A stretch of DNA of 64,000 nt from Epithemia pelagica. Its lineage: Eukaryota > Bacillariophyta > Bacillariophyceae > Surirellales > Surirellaceae. The first letter of the stretch is position 1; each line of letters starts with the position of its first letter. Location: positions 1,860,001 through 1,924,000 of the forward strand of contig OX337240.1 of assembly GCA_946965045.2 (NCBI GenBank). Direction: 5' to 3'. Positions 50,069 through 62,076 of this stretch are shown here, piece after piece. The position numbers and the translations under genes are program-made. The notes beneath the pieces are model-generated. The model had not been told where the DNA came from, ran no database searches, and worked only from the letters and a program-made list of their open reading frames with translations.

Positions 50069-51571
50069 ATGGTCCGCAAAGGAATCACCAATCATCGGTC
50101 ATCAACCAAAATGTATCGATTCCGCCTCTGGTGGCTGGGTGTGTTTATCCTGGGCGCGATCGAGTGGATGGTGTTCTCGTCTGCTCTAACGAAACTCAGA
50201 GAGTTTCGAGACTTTCGCGGAGAGTTTTGGGAGGTCTCGAAGCAAAGTCAGTCTACCATCCAAAAGAATGGCAAAACGAACGGCATCCAAACGACAACAC
50301 CTCCAGAAGATTCTTCTCCTTCTTCTTCCTCCTCTTTGTCTTCCTCCACGCTTGTCATCGACATGGTGAGCATTGGCAGTCAGACACTAGGCGATTTGCA
50401 AGACGCACAGCTCGAGACCTTTGGTACTGGGACCAGACACTTTTACCGAGCCACGGAAGCGGATGATGTCGAACAAGATTGCCACAAACAACTCACATTT
50501 GAACAAGTCAAACGGATTTCAGAACAATGCCGCTCAAGCCATCGATATCCCGTATTGCGGAAACTCAGTCGAGCAAAATTTTCCCGACTTACCCGATTGC
50601 GGAAACTGAACAATCCCATGGGTTGGATGTGTGCCCAGAAACGACCCCTGCAAGCCTTAAGAAACGCCGTGCATAAGTACTACTATGACGACAATGATGA
50701 GCGGTCATTGAAGAAAACACAACAACAAATCCATGCAGACGCTTATTCGCCACTTCGACTCAATACGTCCTCGTTACCAGATTACTTGATTGTATCCGAC
50801 GATGACACGTGGATCAACATGGATGGTGTGATATCCATGTTGCCACAGCTGTATCCTTCCTCGCAACGACAAACTATCGCAGCATGTCCGATCCAGTTTG
50901 AACCCAAATTCGATTTGTTTACCATTCCGTTTGGTGGATTTGGTCTCCTTTGGACTCGTGCCGCCTTGATCCATTTGTTGCGCCCAATCCATTGTTCCTT
51001 TGACAATTCTGCAAAACATCAAGCTGACTCCTCCTCTTTGGTGTGTCAGAGACTGGAACAAAATGGTATCGGCAAACGAGACATTTTTCGTCCTGGCATG
51101 AGTTTGTTGGACCTCATGTATGAATATTCGGTTGCCGCACCATATTTACAAGTCGAACAATGGACGAGAGAACGTTCTTTCTGTTTCCATAGCGATTGGG
51201 TCTGGGGATATCTGGTCCATTACTATCACATGTCTTTGGGGAGTGCTCGTGATTGGATCCATCGCAATCCTTCCGCCTCACCACTTGTAACCACAATGGA
51301 CAATGACAACCAAAACCACTTTCATCAAATGGAGGGATACAATGACTCCATGTATTTGACGTACGTAAATGCTCCAGATACGGTGCCATTTTTGGGACAA
51401 TGCCGCAACTCGAATGATTTCAACTTTTTGTTGAAAAACAGAACAGACCCGCCAAAACAAATCGTTACGAGTGGTCTCGGCGATGCCTATTGTGACGCCA
51501 AGGCACATTTTTGCCATCGCATTTCACCTTCGCACATGCGCCATTTGCATCAACAAGTGCAAGGGACATAG
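50069..51571 (+). CDS. Fringe-like (GT31-type) glycosyltransferase, intact copy
   Basis: The protein has 500 residues. A basic start (MVRKGITNHRSSTKMYRFR) precedes one hydrophobic anchor (LWWLGVFILGAIEWMVF, about residues 19-36), which makes it a type II Golgi protein. A Ser-rich stem follows. The catalytic region has DYLIVSDDDTWINMDG at about 240-255, whose DDD matches the DxD metal/nucleotide-sugar motif of fringe and beta-1,3-galactosyl/glucosyltransferases. FGGFGLLWTRAAL at about 289 matches the family's GGAG-type acceptor loop. WGYLVHYYHMS lies at about 388. The C-terminus contains paired cysteines. The exact sugar and acceptor cannot be told. The left copy has a stop in the YYHMS segment. 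Confidence 0.8.
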   Translation: MVRKGITNHRSSTKMYRFRLWWLGVFILGAIEWMVFSSALTKLREFRDFRGEFWEVSKQSQSTIQKNGKTNGIQTTTPPEDSSPSSSSSLSSSTLVIDMVSIGSQTLGDLQDAQLETFGTGTRHFYRATEADDVEQDCHKQLTFEQVKRISEQCRSSHRYPVLRKLSRAKFSRLTRLRKLNNPMGWMCAQKRPLQALRNAVHKYYYDDNDERSLKKTQQQIHADAYSPLRLNTSSLPDYLIVSDDDTWINMDGVISMLPQLYPSSQRQTIAACPIQFEPKFDLFTIPFGGFGLLWTRAALIHLLRPIHCSFDNSAKHQADSSSLVCQRLEQNGIGKRDIFRPGMSLLDLMYEYSVAAPYLQVEQWTRERSFCFHSDWVWGYLVHYYHMSLGSARDWIHRNPSASPLVTTMDNDNQNHFHQMEGYNDSMYLTYVNAPDTVPFLGQCRNSNDFNFLLKNRTDPPKQIVTSGLGDAYCDAKAHFCHRISPSHMRHLHQQVQGT

Positions 51572-51944
51572 AAAAGCACACGAGGATACATGTTTGGATT
51601 CGACCGGAGGGAAGGTAGCAGGAGCTCCGGACGATAATGTGTGGACAAGGCATAAACGATGACAAAGACGACGGTGAAGCAGATTCCATTCCAGGAGAAT
51701 AAATCAATGAACGTTGTTCGTAAATCACCGATCTTGCTCAAACGACATGGATGCACAATTTCGAACATGCAACACACGTTGCGATGTCGGGGGAGAGGCT
51801 CTTGTTTGCTTTGTCACATTTTCCGACATGGACTAACCCGGTTCTCAACACATTTTCACAACCTTACTGGTTACAACCATTCCATTATCTGACGAGAACA
51901 CTAGTTGCTTTTACAAGGTCCTCGCTACCTCACTCCTGAGCCGC

Positions 51945-53014
51945 TTATTTTCCCATATATTCCAACGTTAGCGACACAAAGTGTGTAGAGTCCCAATCTC
52001 CCTTGGGAATCACGAACAAGAATCCACTTTTAAGACGAGGAGGCGCGTTCTTTGGTGTTGACACATTTGAAAATAGTTTCGTAATCCTTCGGCTTGAATC
52101 TACCAAAATGCCAATGTAAACTTCAACATTCTTGTCTGATGCCAACCCAGCGTACAAACGGTACTTCCCAGGCTGAAACCCCTCCAGATTCCACAGTAAA
52201 GAGTCGTCTGGATCATCCCATGAACCAGGGACCATTTTGTGTTCGTCACTTCCTCGTTGAGTTTTGGTACTGTGTGACACTTCCAGAGGAAAGATAGTCT
52301 CAGGTAGCCTTGCCTGAATGGCCAATTCCTGGCCTCGGTACAAGTGAAAGGCTTGCTGCAAGTCTTGGTCTGTTGAGATGACACACAAAAATTCATTGAC
52401 CCGATATGAAAAAACCCCAAAACACTCGAGAGCATTTGACCAAGTGGAAAAAATTGATTTAAGACAACCCAAAGACACATTACCCTCTGCGTCAAGGACT
52501 CGGCTTGGTTTGACAGGAACAGCATGCTTTTCTGTGGGCAAGCAAAGGAAAGGGGCGTTGTAGAGTCAGGAGATATTGCTTGGGGGCAAGGCAGGAACAA
52601 GAATGCTACATACCAGATCCTTCGTTGGGTAACTCCACGAGCAACGATTTTGGGATCTTAAGCTGGGCGTAGAGTTTCACTATGTTGTTGTGATTGGTGG
52701 TTGCCAAAAGATCTGAGGTACTTTTGATAGCAATCTTTGATGTGTCCAAGTATTCGACATAAATGTCAAGGGCTCCAGGGCGCAGATCAATAGTTGCGGT
52801 CGTAACATCCTTTAGGCGTTCAAACGAAGGTCTATTATTGGCGTTTTCATCTCGAAGCTTCTCTACTGAAATTATATGCCAAATGTCTGAAGAAGAGATT
52901 TGAAATGGGGTCAGTCTCTGTCATGAGTAAACCCCAACGAGAGAAAAGAGAGGTAGCTGGAGACTTACCTTCTCTTTCCATGCAAACACGCACTCGGGCT
53001 TCGGCCGACGTCAT
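51945..53014 (-). CDS. PB1-domain protein with unknown C-terminal domain
   Basis: Three exons are inferred: 53014-52969 (5' end uncertain), 52886-52614 and 52531-51945. The junctions are GAAG/GTAAGTC...TTCAG, TCTG/GTATGT...CACAG and fit in phase. The middle exon carries TIDLRPGALDIYVEYLDTSK and the last LGVFSYRVNEFLCVISTDQD-type PB1 sequence, equivalent to the modules at 4337-6444. The C-terminal domain starts at PGSWDDPDDSLLWNLEGFQP and ends SLTLEYMGK, with FLFVIPKGDWDSTHFV before the end. The protein is shorter than the 4.3-kb homologue because the first PB1 half is absent, and it lacks about 15 residues present in the left fragment (14,058-14,440). The frame extends upstream of the ATG without another clear start, so a further exon is possible. 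Confidence 0.65.
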
Positions 53015-53162
53015 CCCACAAGATTTCTTTCTGTACGAATCAAAATGTTCTGCGCCTTCACACAACAAATGCGAAAGTATTCTTGTTCCTCTCAGTTCAC
53101 CCCAGACAGAGCAATATGCAACGATAGCCAATGTCTTAGAGCGACGGCTTTCGTCTTTGTGA

Positions 53163-55236
53163 GAACACTGGACGTCGGGGACCAGAAAACGTGATTACAT
53201 GTCAGCCACATTCTATTCAAGGATCGTTGGAGGGACTCGGAAGAAACCCGAAAATGCACCCATACGCTCAGAGAACCCATCCTACGTTAAGACTCGCACT
53301 ATAGGCTACCGACGAGATTCTTGTTGCCTCGCCGTTCATTGTTTACAGATCTCTTATCACTCCTCCATCACCCTCCGTCAATCGATTTGGAGTTCTGTTT
53401 CGATTTGGTGAGATCCTTACAATTTCGAGCGTTTATTCTATTTTTTGACAAATATCTATCATTCATATCCTAGATTTATCTCCAGTCCAAATCTTTCGTT
53501 TTCCGTGAAATGACGATGAGGAGTAAAGCGCACCTTTCCCCGTACAGCTAAGTAGTGACAGTTAGCCGTTAACATCCACGCCCCAGAGGGGTAGGCTAGG
53601 TTGGTGTAATTGGGAAAATGAAAGCCTTAAACCACGCTCGCTGGGGGTGACTCAACATCATTGACATTAGTTCGGTTTTGTTGGCCAAGTCGCGGTAAAA
53701 TCGCACCTTCTGATGGCCATTTGACCGACAATTTTGCGATGACTAGAAATAGTTGACCTGGGTAGCCCCGTGATAATTGGCAATGATCCGTGTCTTGAAA
53801 GTCGGCCATCAGAATTTCTGGTAGGTTGGATACGTACAGACCAGATACCGCAATGGAATCATGGTAGTCAGGAGTAGCTACGACAGATCATACAAAGATT
53901 CTCTAGGAGTACCTACTTGAGTGTAGCAATTAACAATAGAAGTGGATACGACCATGAATAATAGGGATCTCTCTTCGGATTAATACTATAGTGTGTACAA
54001 CAAAAAAAGGACAAAGGATGAGGAGCAGAGCTTCCATCATGTATGGAGTTGGAGTCGAGGATGCCAGCGAAAAAGGGACATCCGGCAAGCCCAATGATAC
54101 CTTTTCAGCACCACCCATGCACAAGTGCAAGAACAACCATCCATGGTGTTGGTGCAGGTGAGTGTCCAATAATACAATGGTGGAGTCCAATTTGAAACTG
54201 ATCTACGGATAGCCCGACTATATGCTTCCAAGTTGGTGTAAACTAGCCATGTTGATTGATCAATATTTCTCCACTACCAAGCAACGGAAATAGCAATACA
54301 TGAACAAGACTTATACTTTAGCTATACATGACACTGGGAGTAGGCAGAGAAGGTTTACTCCTCTCATGCTTTCAGCTACCACGAACACTCTTGTTTCCCG
54401 TCTGGTTCAAGGATCTCCCGGAACTCAAATAATTTCGATTGCCGCCACTGAATGGCAAAGTGGGTGGCAAAATTGATGGATATGCTTCTACCTAGTGTTT
54501 TGGAGACTAAAATAGTTGTTCATGCAAAAAACACATAAGGGCCATCCCGCGATTCCACCACTGGGATATGGGTCACCAGAAGGTTAACAGTAGCCACTGT
54601 AGACATTTTGGTTCGAAAATACAGAACCCAGAGTGGTGTAAGGGCCGTGATCCACAGAAGACCTTCCAATGCATCCACAACCTTTGCCATGTTGATTTTA
54701 TAGCCAACATCGGTAAAGATACGCAAACCAAGCCCAAAAGCCACAGGAGCTTTGCTTCACTCAAAAACTTGAAATCTCCTTTGTGACGACGGGTAGTTTT
54801 CACCCAACTAAGCCATAGTCTCCCTATTTCAGAAATCCTCATGAGTAAGATTCCAAATTCAATGACCTACATACGTGTCCGGTACATTTCCCTACATACG
54901 TATATCTACGTAGACTAGTACTGGATGGTCAGAGCGGCCATCAATTCTTCTACAAGACACATCATTCCCCTTTCATTTATTATCCGACAACATGACAAGC
55001 TCCAATACAAGTGCAACGAATTCCGGTGGCGGCGCAACCGGATCCTCCTTGTCTTCGACGGGCCAGTTCCTTTAGCTTTGTCCTGGGCGCCAAGGATGTC
55101 ATTAAAGGATGGATCAGGGCAAAATTCTCAATTGTTATCGGAATATCGCGGTTATTGTATTGACATCCGACAACACAGTCAGGATAATAGCCGTACTGAT
55201 GGGAGTTTTGGTAATTGCCACATTAATCGCTGCCAT
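53163..55236. other. Intergenic, about 2 kb; nothing clearly supported
   Basis: This stretch is missing from the left arm from about 55,165 back. Short hydrophobic frames on the minus strand at 54,520-54,842 (for example LLWITALTPLWVLYF) might be remains of a membrane protein, but no start, splice pattern or family signal supports a gene. Confidence 0.4.
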
Positions 55237-56862
55237 TCACTTTCGTGCCTTCTTCGGTGTTTGGGTTTCGTCGAGAAAGTCAAAGTAATCTTTGTAGAAC
55301 TTAGTTATATCACGGCCTTCACCAAGGTCATCCCAGTGCTTGTTGAAAGTTTCACCATCTTTTGGAACCGGGACGCACACTCTTACGGACTCAAAGTTCT
55401 TGCATCGAGCATAGCCAGTCAAATTGTAGCAACCTGTGACAAGGTGGTTCTCTGTCAGGATGATCTTCTCGTGCATAGATGATTTACCATAAGGGCAGCA
55501 CCCGGGCTGCAGCATATCGGCCACTCGTATCTCTACAGTCTTGAAGATCTGGCTACTGTTGCGATGTTCATGAAGCTTCAGGAATTTCTTTATCTGGCTG
55601 ATTGAGTTTTTCTGGCAGTACCTCTGTTGCGCAATCATCTCGTCATGGTGAAAGATTTCTTGAGGGCTTACAAAATCAAGGATGATTTTCACGTTATGCG
55701 TTGGTCCGTAGTGGAGGATCAAATCAAAAGCAAAAAAGTCTGTCAGCCGATGCGCCTTGATGCAAATACTTGTGCGTGGCGGTGCATTGTCAAGAACTTT
55801 GGCGATTGCACGAAGGGGATGATCCGTTGGGATGTCTTCGGGACGCTTATCCCAATCACGAGGAGCAGTAGCGAATCCAACAGTGGAAAGATCGATGCCA
55901 TTTCTCAATGCTGCAATTCGCGAGTCAAACCATCCAAGCCCTGCAAATTCCGCGGGGATGTCAATCTCTTCGCCGTTGTCCTCCTTCGACCCAAGTCGCA
56001 TCTCGGGTCCGTTGATGAGAACGAAATTGCTTGCATCACCATCATAACCCATTTGGTCCTCTTCAGCATAATCAGGATACGACATGATCTCGCTTCCGTT
56101 ATACATTTCCTTTTGAGGCCATATCAAGACGGTATCGACCGTGGCTTGACGAATCAAGAGATTGCAAATGCCCTCCATCGTTTCGGAGGTGGACAAGGAT
56201 TGGGTGTGACTGGCAAACAAACCCATTTCGTGCGTCAATTCCCGCATCAAATAGGATTCCAAACCCGGCAAACACGATACCAAGAGATCAAATTGTGGTT
56301 TTTCTATGGCCCTATTGCCTTTGTGCTTTTTCTTCTTCTTTTTTGTTTGTTGGGGAATGGAAGTGGTGGTTCCGGTCCCTGTCGATTCCAAAGTGGAGGA
56401 GGAGAACGGCGACGGGTGAGCGACACGAGAAGGAGGAGGAGAAGATTGGGAGGAGGGTGGTCGGTTTGCATCCAAAGAAGCTGAAGAAGAAGAAGAAGTG
56501 AATGTCGGTGATTGTCGTCGACGAGTGGTGGGAATGCCCATTGACGTTGGAGGATTGGGTTCGTTTTGGTAAACGCTTGTGGTGGTGGTAAAGGACGACA
56601 CGAGAATCGAACCCGAACGGCTATACGGTGCTGGCAAGCCTGCGACACGTCGAGGAAAAGAAACAGAAGCCAGTGTCCTTTGGTTCGTCCATTCCATTCT
56701 GGATGCTACGGATCCTGCCATTGGAGCTTGCGCCATGGACGAAAGGGTCCGCAGACGAGCACTCCTTGTCAGTGTTCCCAGTCTTGTTGTGCTGGTCCTC
56801 CAACAAGAACCAGGCCACGTTTTCACAGGGACCATGATTGGGACACGGTGCAACAGCAACAT
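55237..56862 (-). CDS. Phospholipase-D-like (single HKD motif) protein, full-length copy
   Basis: 541 codons. The N-terminus ([20 protein letters not shown] and on) is Arg/Ser/Thr-rich without acidic residues, which suggests a mitochondrial or plastid presequence. A Lys-rich [10 protein letters not shown] at about 175 follows a Pro/Ser-rich linker. The domain from about 340 has [20 protein letters not shown] and [18 protein letters not shown], then one HKD-like motif, [19 protein letters not shown], at about 460-478. This fits the single-motif PLD superfamily (Nuc/mitoPLD-like), which acts as a dimer. The consensus D is E and the consensus S is C here, so activity is uncertain. The left copy keeps D and S but has lost N. 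It is divergent from the receptor gene at 57,714. Confidence 0.72.
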   Translation of the reverse strand: MLLLHRVPIMVPVKTWPGSCWRTSTTRLGTLTRSARLRTLSSMAQAPMAGSVASRMEWTNQRTLASVSFPRRVAGLPAPYSRSGSILVSSFTTTTSVYQNEPNPPTSMGIPTTRRRQSPTFTSSSSSASLDANRPPSSQSSPPPSRVAHPSPFSSSTLESTGTGTTTSIPQQTKKKKKKHKGNRAIEKPQFDLLVSCLPGLESYLMRELTHEMGLFASHTQSLSTSETMEGICNLLIRQATVDTVLIWPQKEMYNGSEIMSYPDYAEEDQMGYDGDASNFVLINGPEMRLGSKEDNGEEIDIPAEFAGLGWFDSRIAALRNGIDLSTVGFATAPRDWDKRPEDIPTDHPLRAIAKVLDNAPPRTSICIKAHRLTDFFAFDLILHYGPTHNVKIILDFVSPQEIFHHDEMIAQQRYCQKNSISQIKKFLKLHEHRNSSQIFKTVEIRVADMLQPGCCPYGKSSMHEKIILTENHLVTGCYNLTGYARCKNFESVRVCVPVPKDGETFNKHWDDLGEGRDITKFYKDYFDFLDETQTPKKARK

Positions 56863-57713
56863 ACTGTGTTGTATGTTTTGTCACTTTTGAAAATCAAACT
56901 GGTTCGAGAGGGTCGAGATGCGGATGCTGTTTGGGTGGGTCCAGTGTGCAAACTGGACAACCCCAACAAAACCACCACAAGCATTCCCAACACGGTCATT
57001 CCGGCATTGCCAGTCATGTCGCCCTGCGCTGTCACGTGCCCTTTCGATGTCAAAATTTGTCGGAATTGCGACGCAAGGTCGCTCAATCCATTCCCTGGAC
57101 GACCTGGTTGTGCCCTACCACGGCACATGATATTGTGGTTTGTGGTCGCGGAAGCGAATTTTCCACGGCGCATACGGCATACGGGACTTCTGCCAGTCGT
57201 GTTTTTCACGCGCGGCAACGCGCCGTCCCAGCGTTTTGACGGTTAACGGTCGGATGTGGCTCCACTACAGTCGCGTTTGGGCGTTAGAGGTTGGTTGGAG
57301 CTCTCTCTTCTTCATTCTTCATATCGCCTCTTGTTGTGTTTGTCCTCCTTTCCCCTTGAGCGGAACGTTGGAAGAGCTTGACATTCCCATTGAAGCGGTA
57401 AGCCACATTCGAGGTCCTTGTTGTTGACATAAGCTGGATTGAATGACAAGTGGTTCGTGGTGAGACAGTCCACATACAATGTGGTCCGTTAGTTACGTAG
57501 ATGCGTGTAGACAAATATTCGACTTGAGAGAACGATTCAAGATAGAGGGTCGCCTTCGGAGAGTAGGCGCATCAGTTAAGGGAAGTGATCTAATCTTTTG
57601 TTTCTTGTCGCTTCTTTTCTCTCGTTTATTGCTTACGTGGTCAGTAAAGCGAAGCAGTCAAGTGGGCATACCAGAAAAACAACAATAACGAGCATTTCCT
57701 GCTTCTAAATGAA
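56863..57713. other. Intergenic between divergent genes; pair II breakpoint
   Basis: This is the probable promoter region of both the PLD-like gene and the receptor. Homology to the left arm (36,707 downward) starts at 57,126. Short frames show no family signal. Confidence 0.45.
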
Positions 57714-59435
57714 ATGAGTACATCCGTATATCCTCCTCCCTTGTACACCGAGGCCCAAGCCACCTTTTTGGCAATTATTCCATACTTTACGGCGCCCTGG
57801 TCCGTGGCAGGATCGTCCTTGATCTTGTGGTCCATCTGGTACGATCGCAAAGAATTGTTGAAACATGTATACCATCGCATAATGGTGGGAATTTCCTTCT
57901 TTGACTGGATGAGTTCCATGGGATTGCTCATCTTCGGTCCCTGGGCCGTACCCTCAGATTGGCCCTATGGAAGAAGTGGACGAGGGACGGTTGGTACCTG
58001 TGAAGCTTCCGGATTTTTTCTCAATCTATCCTTTGGAGCCATGTGGTATACCGTCTTTTTGGCGATCCATTTTGTCATGTTGCTTCGATGGGAATGGAAA
58101 GAACGGTGGGTTTATTCCAATGAGATGGACAGTCGCCCGTATACCGCGCTGACCTTTTGGTTCTTTCTTTTTGCGCAAAACTTGCCTGGAATGAAGACGG
58201 ATTGCTTGTTGCTTGGAACCTTTGGCACATCTTGTCGGCTGGATTATTCCAATCTCCTCCAGTTCGGGTGGTATTGCCTCGCGTGTGTTTAATCCACGAC
58301 GAGATTTACCCGGATGGTGTTGGTTTTCCGACAACCCTCCTTTGTGCAACGAAAATGACGACATTGATTGTGTACGAGGCGAAGACTATGATGACTTCAC
58401 TGGGATTATAGAAACAGGCAATGTCATTTTTGCGTGGACGATCATTATCATTTGCATGCTTCTGATTGTTTGCAAGGTACGTCGTATTGAAAGGAATATG
58501 GGTCGGTACGCTGTGGGTCGGCCGGATGGTCGACGACCCCGTGGTCGAAATAGACGAGGGGAAAGTTCGAATACCATTGCCAGGGCGGCTTCGACAGCTA
58601 CGACATCTCCCACTGCTAGCCGCGGTAATGAGCCTAGCTATGCTCGTACCAAGGCCACGGCTCGTCAGGCTTTGTTATATATTGCTATTTTCTTTGTCAT
58701 TTACTCGCCCATGGCGTTGATATTGCAAATGAAAAGCACACCTGATGATCCTGATCTGGAACGAAAACGAAAACTGCCAGTTGCTCTGCTAGTCAAGATT
58801 TGCACTCCTCTGCAGGTATGTATCGGGTCTGCATATCGCAATGTCGCAATAACTACCCTTTTCGCTGAGAGATACAAAGTTCTTACACGTTATGATGTCT
58901 CCGGTTACAATGGCTTTGTTACTTTCGCTTCTAAATTCAGGGCTTCTTGAATGCGCTTGTGTACTTTCGCCGTCGGTTTGCAGATCTGATCAAAGATGGT
59001 AAAAGCCTAGCATTTATGCGCCAAATTCCATACTTGGGTCCTTGGATTGAGGAATGGTCAAGTCGGGGTACGGGCAGCAGCAGTCGTAGAGGCCGTGCTG
59101 GTACCAGTGGCCAAACCCTGGATCATGCCGGTCGCTATTGTGCCAATCAAACAACCATAACAACATTGGGAACGACAAGTTCCATGGCTCACGACAATCA
59201 CAATCCGATTTCACATGCAAGTGTGACAGAAGGGAACATAGAAGAACACCCTGCTTCTCCTATGCATCCTACCCATAATGCAGACAAGCATGTATCGTTC
59301 AAGGACACTGATTTGTCGCTTGTAGAAGAAAAACAAAGTGATGTTCACCCGGTCTCAATTGAGGATGAAACCGTGGAAGAAGATGAGGAGAATCACGGAG
59401 ATGTACGTGTAGATGGACAAGATGGCTTATCATGA
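57714..59435 (+). CDS. Seven-helix G-protein-coupled-receptor-like protein, right copy
   Basis: Exons are inferred at 57714-58138, 58197-58815 and 58941-59435, giving 512 residues with all phases consistent. The 58-base first intron (GTATAC...GAAG) is needed because the receptor sequence changes frame between ERWVYSNEMDSRP and CCLEPLAHLVGWIIP. The second intron is 125 bases and joins TPLQ to GFLNALVYFRRRF, the helix 7 signature. Differences from the left copy are few and conservative (for example YTEAQ for YTYAQ), and none hits the helices' key positions. Expected location is the plasma or an internal membrane. The long acidic tail may be phosphorylated. Ligand and G-protein partner are unknown. 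Confidence 0.8.
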
Positions 59436-60263
59436 AAAGCCCATGATCCCGCATTTATACAACTACGACAGTCATTCAGAATGCATGAGTGCAACAGAAC
59501 GACATGGTCTTTGGCATTTGATTGTTTTAACCAAGTGGCTTACTTTTTTCCTTGATTCAAACTGCGCAAGCGGCAGTGGCACTTGTAATTGTCCGAACAG
59601 TCGTCGTTCAACTTGCTGTTTCTTCCGAGTGGTGGGATTGCGTCTTGGCTATTGTCCTTTCGACAAATGAGAGAGGCGACAGCTCCTTTCTTGTATCGGA
59701 CAACAACAGTGATTGCCGCATCGCCCTCCTTCATGATCCTCCCAATGTCATTTGCCAATTGGCAAGAGTCAAAGGTTGGTGTGGTCCACAAGTGTTTTTG
59801 CTACAGCTGTCACGGGCATATCACATCGTACAAATACTCACACCAACCATGTCAATGGATTCACTGCTCTTCGACCTCCACTAGCGCGGGCAGAGCATAA
59901 GGAAGCATGAGCCCCCCTCGTTCGCAGGCGGTCCAAACGGCTTAGCCTCGCACCTAGTTTCGGAGCACAAGGGGCAAACTGGTACGGGGATTTCGCGAGT
60001 CGTAAGGTTGGACCATCCGCTGTTGACACCAGCGTTTGGACCAATTGCTTTCACGACACAGGTTCCTAGTGTGTCCCCATTTTGAAGCGTAGCACGATTA
60101 CGAAGCATCCCATGAGCACGACCATAAGATGATGGGCTGTTCTCATACAGGAGTTGATGCGCCCCAGAAAACGGCCAAATAGGGTAGTTATTAAAGCTGA
60201 TCCATCACATTTTGGAAAGCTGTGACATGAAGTAAAGATAGAAAATCCTATCAATCTTTTTTT
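59436..60263. other. Intergenic between convergent genes
   Basis: This is the counterpart of 33,362-34,406 and is slightly shorter. It probably contains both 3' untranslated regions. No gene is supported. Confidence 0.45.
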
Positions 60264-61658
60264 TCATTCCTTGCAAAGCGACACAATTGTTTTGTTCAAA
60301 CTCATACCAGCAGCAGGGTAGAAGATAATACAGGCAGAACGATAAGTTGTTGTGGTTCCGCCTCCCTCATTTCCCCGATATTCGTGATGCTCTTCTGAAA
60401 CTTTATGGCTCTTACCAATATCCACTTCCCAAGCTGATTCTTCGTCATCACTCACAGTTTCTCGTTCATCTACTGAGAGGTCATCGAATTCCTTGAGGAA
60501 TCCATCGTCGGACAAATGCAGTACGCTGTCACACCAAACTGAACTCTCAATCGCGTCCTGTTTGCATGGAGACCATTTTTTCATTCCATTCTCCAACACA
60601 ATCATTTCAATCCCATAATCATTTTTTAATTCACAATCATCATCATAATCATACGGATCGTCACATTCGTTGTTCACATGCCAGAAAACTACAAGAGACA
60701 GCTCAAACATACGTTTGCCAGTATCATCTTTGGCGTTACGCAACACACTCAGCACTACTGCATCACGGCCTTTCAGCGTTCCAAAGTCAAAGCTATCCAA
60801 GGTATACTCATGATCCAGACAGTATCCCAACTTTCCTGTTGAACTCGTCATCCATTTGGCAGCCTCAATCTGCAGTTGCTTGACGGTGGACTCCACATCA
60901 AGAGCATCAGGGACAACTCCGTTAGGATTGGGCTTGCTTACGACCAGATTATAGACCAAACAAAGTCGCCAACCTTCGGTTACGGGAGTGATTTCATGTT
61001 CACAGTCTGCGTAAAAGGCCATGTATCGGAACACCGATTGACAATCTTTCGAATTCTCGAATTGCTTTGTCACGCCTTGGTGAGAAACGAAGCTATCACC
61101 ACCCTCGAAGCTACAGGGAAGTTGAAGGACAAGAGTGCCGAACATGCCACTTTCTTTAACCGTATCCTTGTGTTTCTTGAAATGACCGCCCTGGTCGTAC
61201 AAGAGAACCTTGTAAAGATGAGCTTCGATTCCAAGTTTGTCGACATTTTCATTGGAGATGCCAAGCTCGTAGCATGCCTGTCTGACCAGACAGACAAATG
61301 TATCGTTCCAACCTTTTCCTCCTATAGTAACCTTGTTTGGCTCAATCTTCCATGTCTTGCGAACCGACTCATCCACCAAAGTATCCGGCCCTCGTCCAAA
61401 GGGAGCCATCTCAGCCACCGTGTCTTTCACATACTTGGCCATAATAGGGTGGAGAGGAAGTCCAAGTCTTCCCACACCTTCCACGTCAATCGTGGGGCTC
61501 AAGGCCAACGGGTGAAAGGCTCCGCTCGTGGCAAAGGAGCCCACCGGGTTGACGACATCCAAGAGTTTCTTCAACTGAGTTCCATCGTAATGTTCAGTTT
61601 CCTCTTCTGACTCTTCTGACTGCATTGATGCGTCTTCGTCTTTGCTTGCTTTGCTCAT
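60264..61658 (-). CDS. 2-oxoglutarate/Fe(II) dioxygenase (prolyl-4-hydroxylase-like), right copy
   Basis: The protein has 464 residues. The same catalytic set as the left copy is present: HKD in GGHFKKHKDT (left: GGHFKPHKDT), the distal histidine in DCEHEITPVTEGWR, and the arginine of GWR. The main difference is a segment around residue 330 (NNECDDPYDYDDDCELKND), which is six residues longer and more acidic than in the left copy. Both copies are open and keep the catalytic residues, so both may be active. The substrate is unknown. Confidence 0.85.
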   Translation of the reverse strand: MSKASKDEDASMQSEESEEETEHYDGTQLKKLLDVVNPVGSFATSGAFHPLALSPTIDVEGVGRLGLPLHPIMAKYVKDTVAEMAPFGRGPDTLVDESVRKTWKIEPNKVTIGGKGWNDTFVCLVRQACYELGISNENVDKLGIEAHLYKVLLYDQGGHFKKHKDTVKESGMFGTLVLQLPCSFEGGDSFVSHQGVTKQFENSKDCQSVFRYMAFYADCEHEITPVTEGWRLCLVYNLVVSKPNPNGVVPDALDVESTVKQLQIEAAKWMTSSTGKLGYCLDHEYTLDSFDFGTLKGRDAVVLSVLRNAKDDTGKRMFELSLVVFWHVNNECDDPYDYDDDCELKNDYGIEMIVLENGMKKWSPCKQDAIESSVWCDSVLHLSDDGFLKEFDDLSVDERETVSDDEESAWEVDIGKSHKVSEEHHEYRGNEGGGTTTTYRSACIIFYPAAGMSLNKTIVSLCKE

Positions 61659-62076
61659 GATGAGACGAAGATCTTGGTTATGGAAGTTTGTTCCTTACCG
61701 CAATGCGATTTGTGTGCCGGGAATGGTGTGAACCACCGTTTTTTCATGCCGACGCATTTTCAGTTTTTGCGGTGATCGTGATCACGACTGATTTTTCGTG
61801 CCGTCATCCTCCGACCATAGCTATCGGTGAGCCAAACTTATCTCAGTAGTAAGGTTAGGTCTAAAACGACGCGTTCATTGGAGTTTTCTTCTTCTCTGCA
61901 TCTATAGTGGGAGTGGCTTTTCTTCTCCATTGTACAAACTATAGTGGGAATGGCTCAGGAAGATAGGAACGGATCTCGATTTTGGCTCAAAACCGTTGCT
62001 TCCTTTGCCGTAGGAATATTGTCTAGTTTCGTGGTCCTCACGTTCGGAGCTTTAGCGTTCTGTTTGACCGTATTGA
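61659..62076. other. Intergenic; empty site of the left-arm insertion
   Basis: This is shared 5' flank of the oxygenase and 3' flank of the DUF4203-like gene. Near 61,868 it has the undisturbed sequence that in the left arm is split by the 378-bp insertion. Confidence 0.5.

Larger units (their letters stand above)
39267..56125. repeat. Inverted segmental duplication, pair I, right arm
   Basis: This is the partner of 13,094-30,130 in reverse. It holds the more complete versions of the acidic protein, glycosyltransferase, PB1 and PLD-like genes, plus Copia-2, which the left arm lacks. Its right end lies inside the PLD-like gene, which continues uninterrupted into single-copy DNA, so this arm is probably the parental arrangement. 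Confidence 0.9.

Noticed and set aside
54520-54842. Hydrophobic minus-strand frames
   Set aside because: They could be a membrane-protein relic, but no start, splice sites or family match were found.
55627-56484. 285-codon + strand frame opposite the PLD-like gene
   Set aside because: It is antisense to the HKD-containing frame and has no recognisable protein features.
56595-56625. tRNA-like GAATCGAACC word
   Set aside because: It resembles a B box, but no cloverleaf or A box forms around it and it lies within the PLD-like coding sequence.
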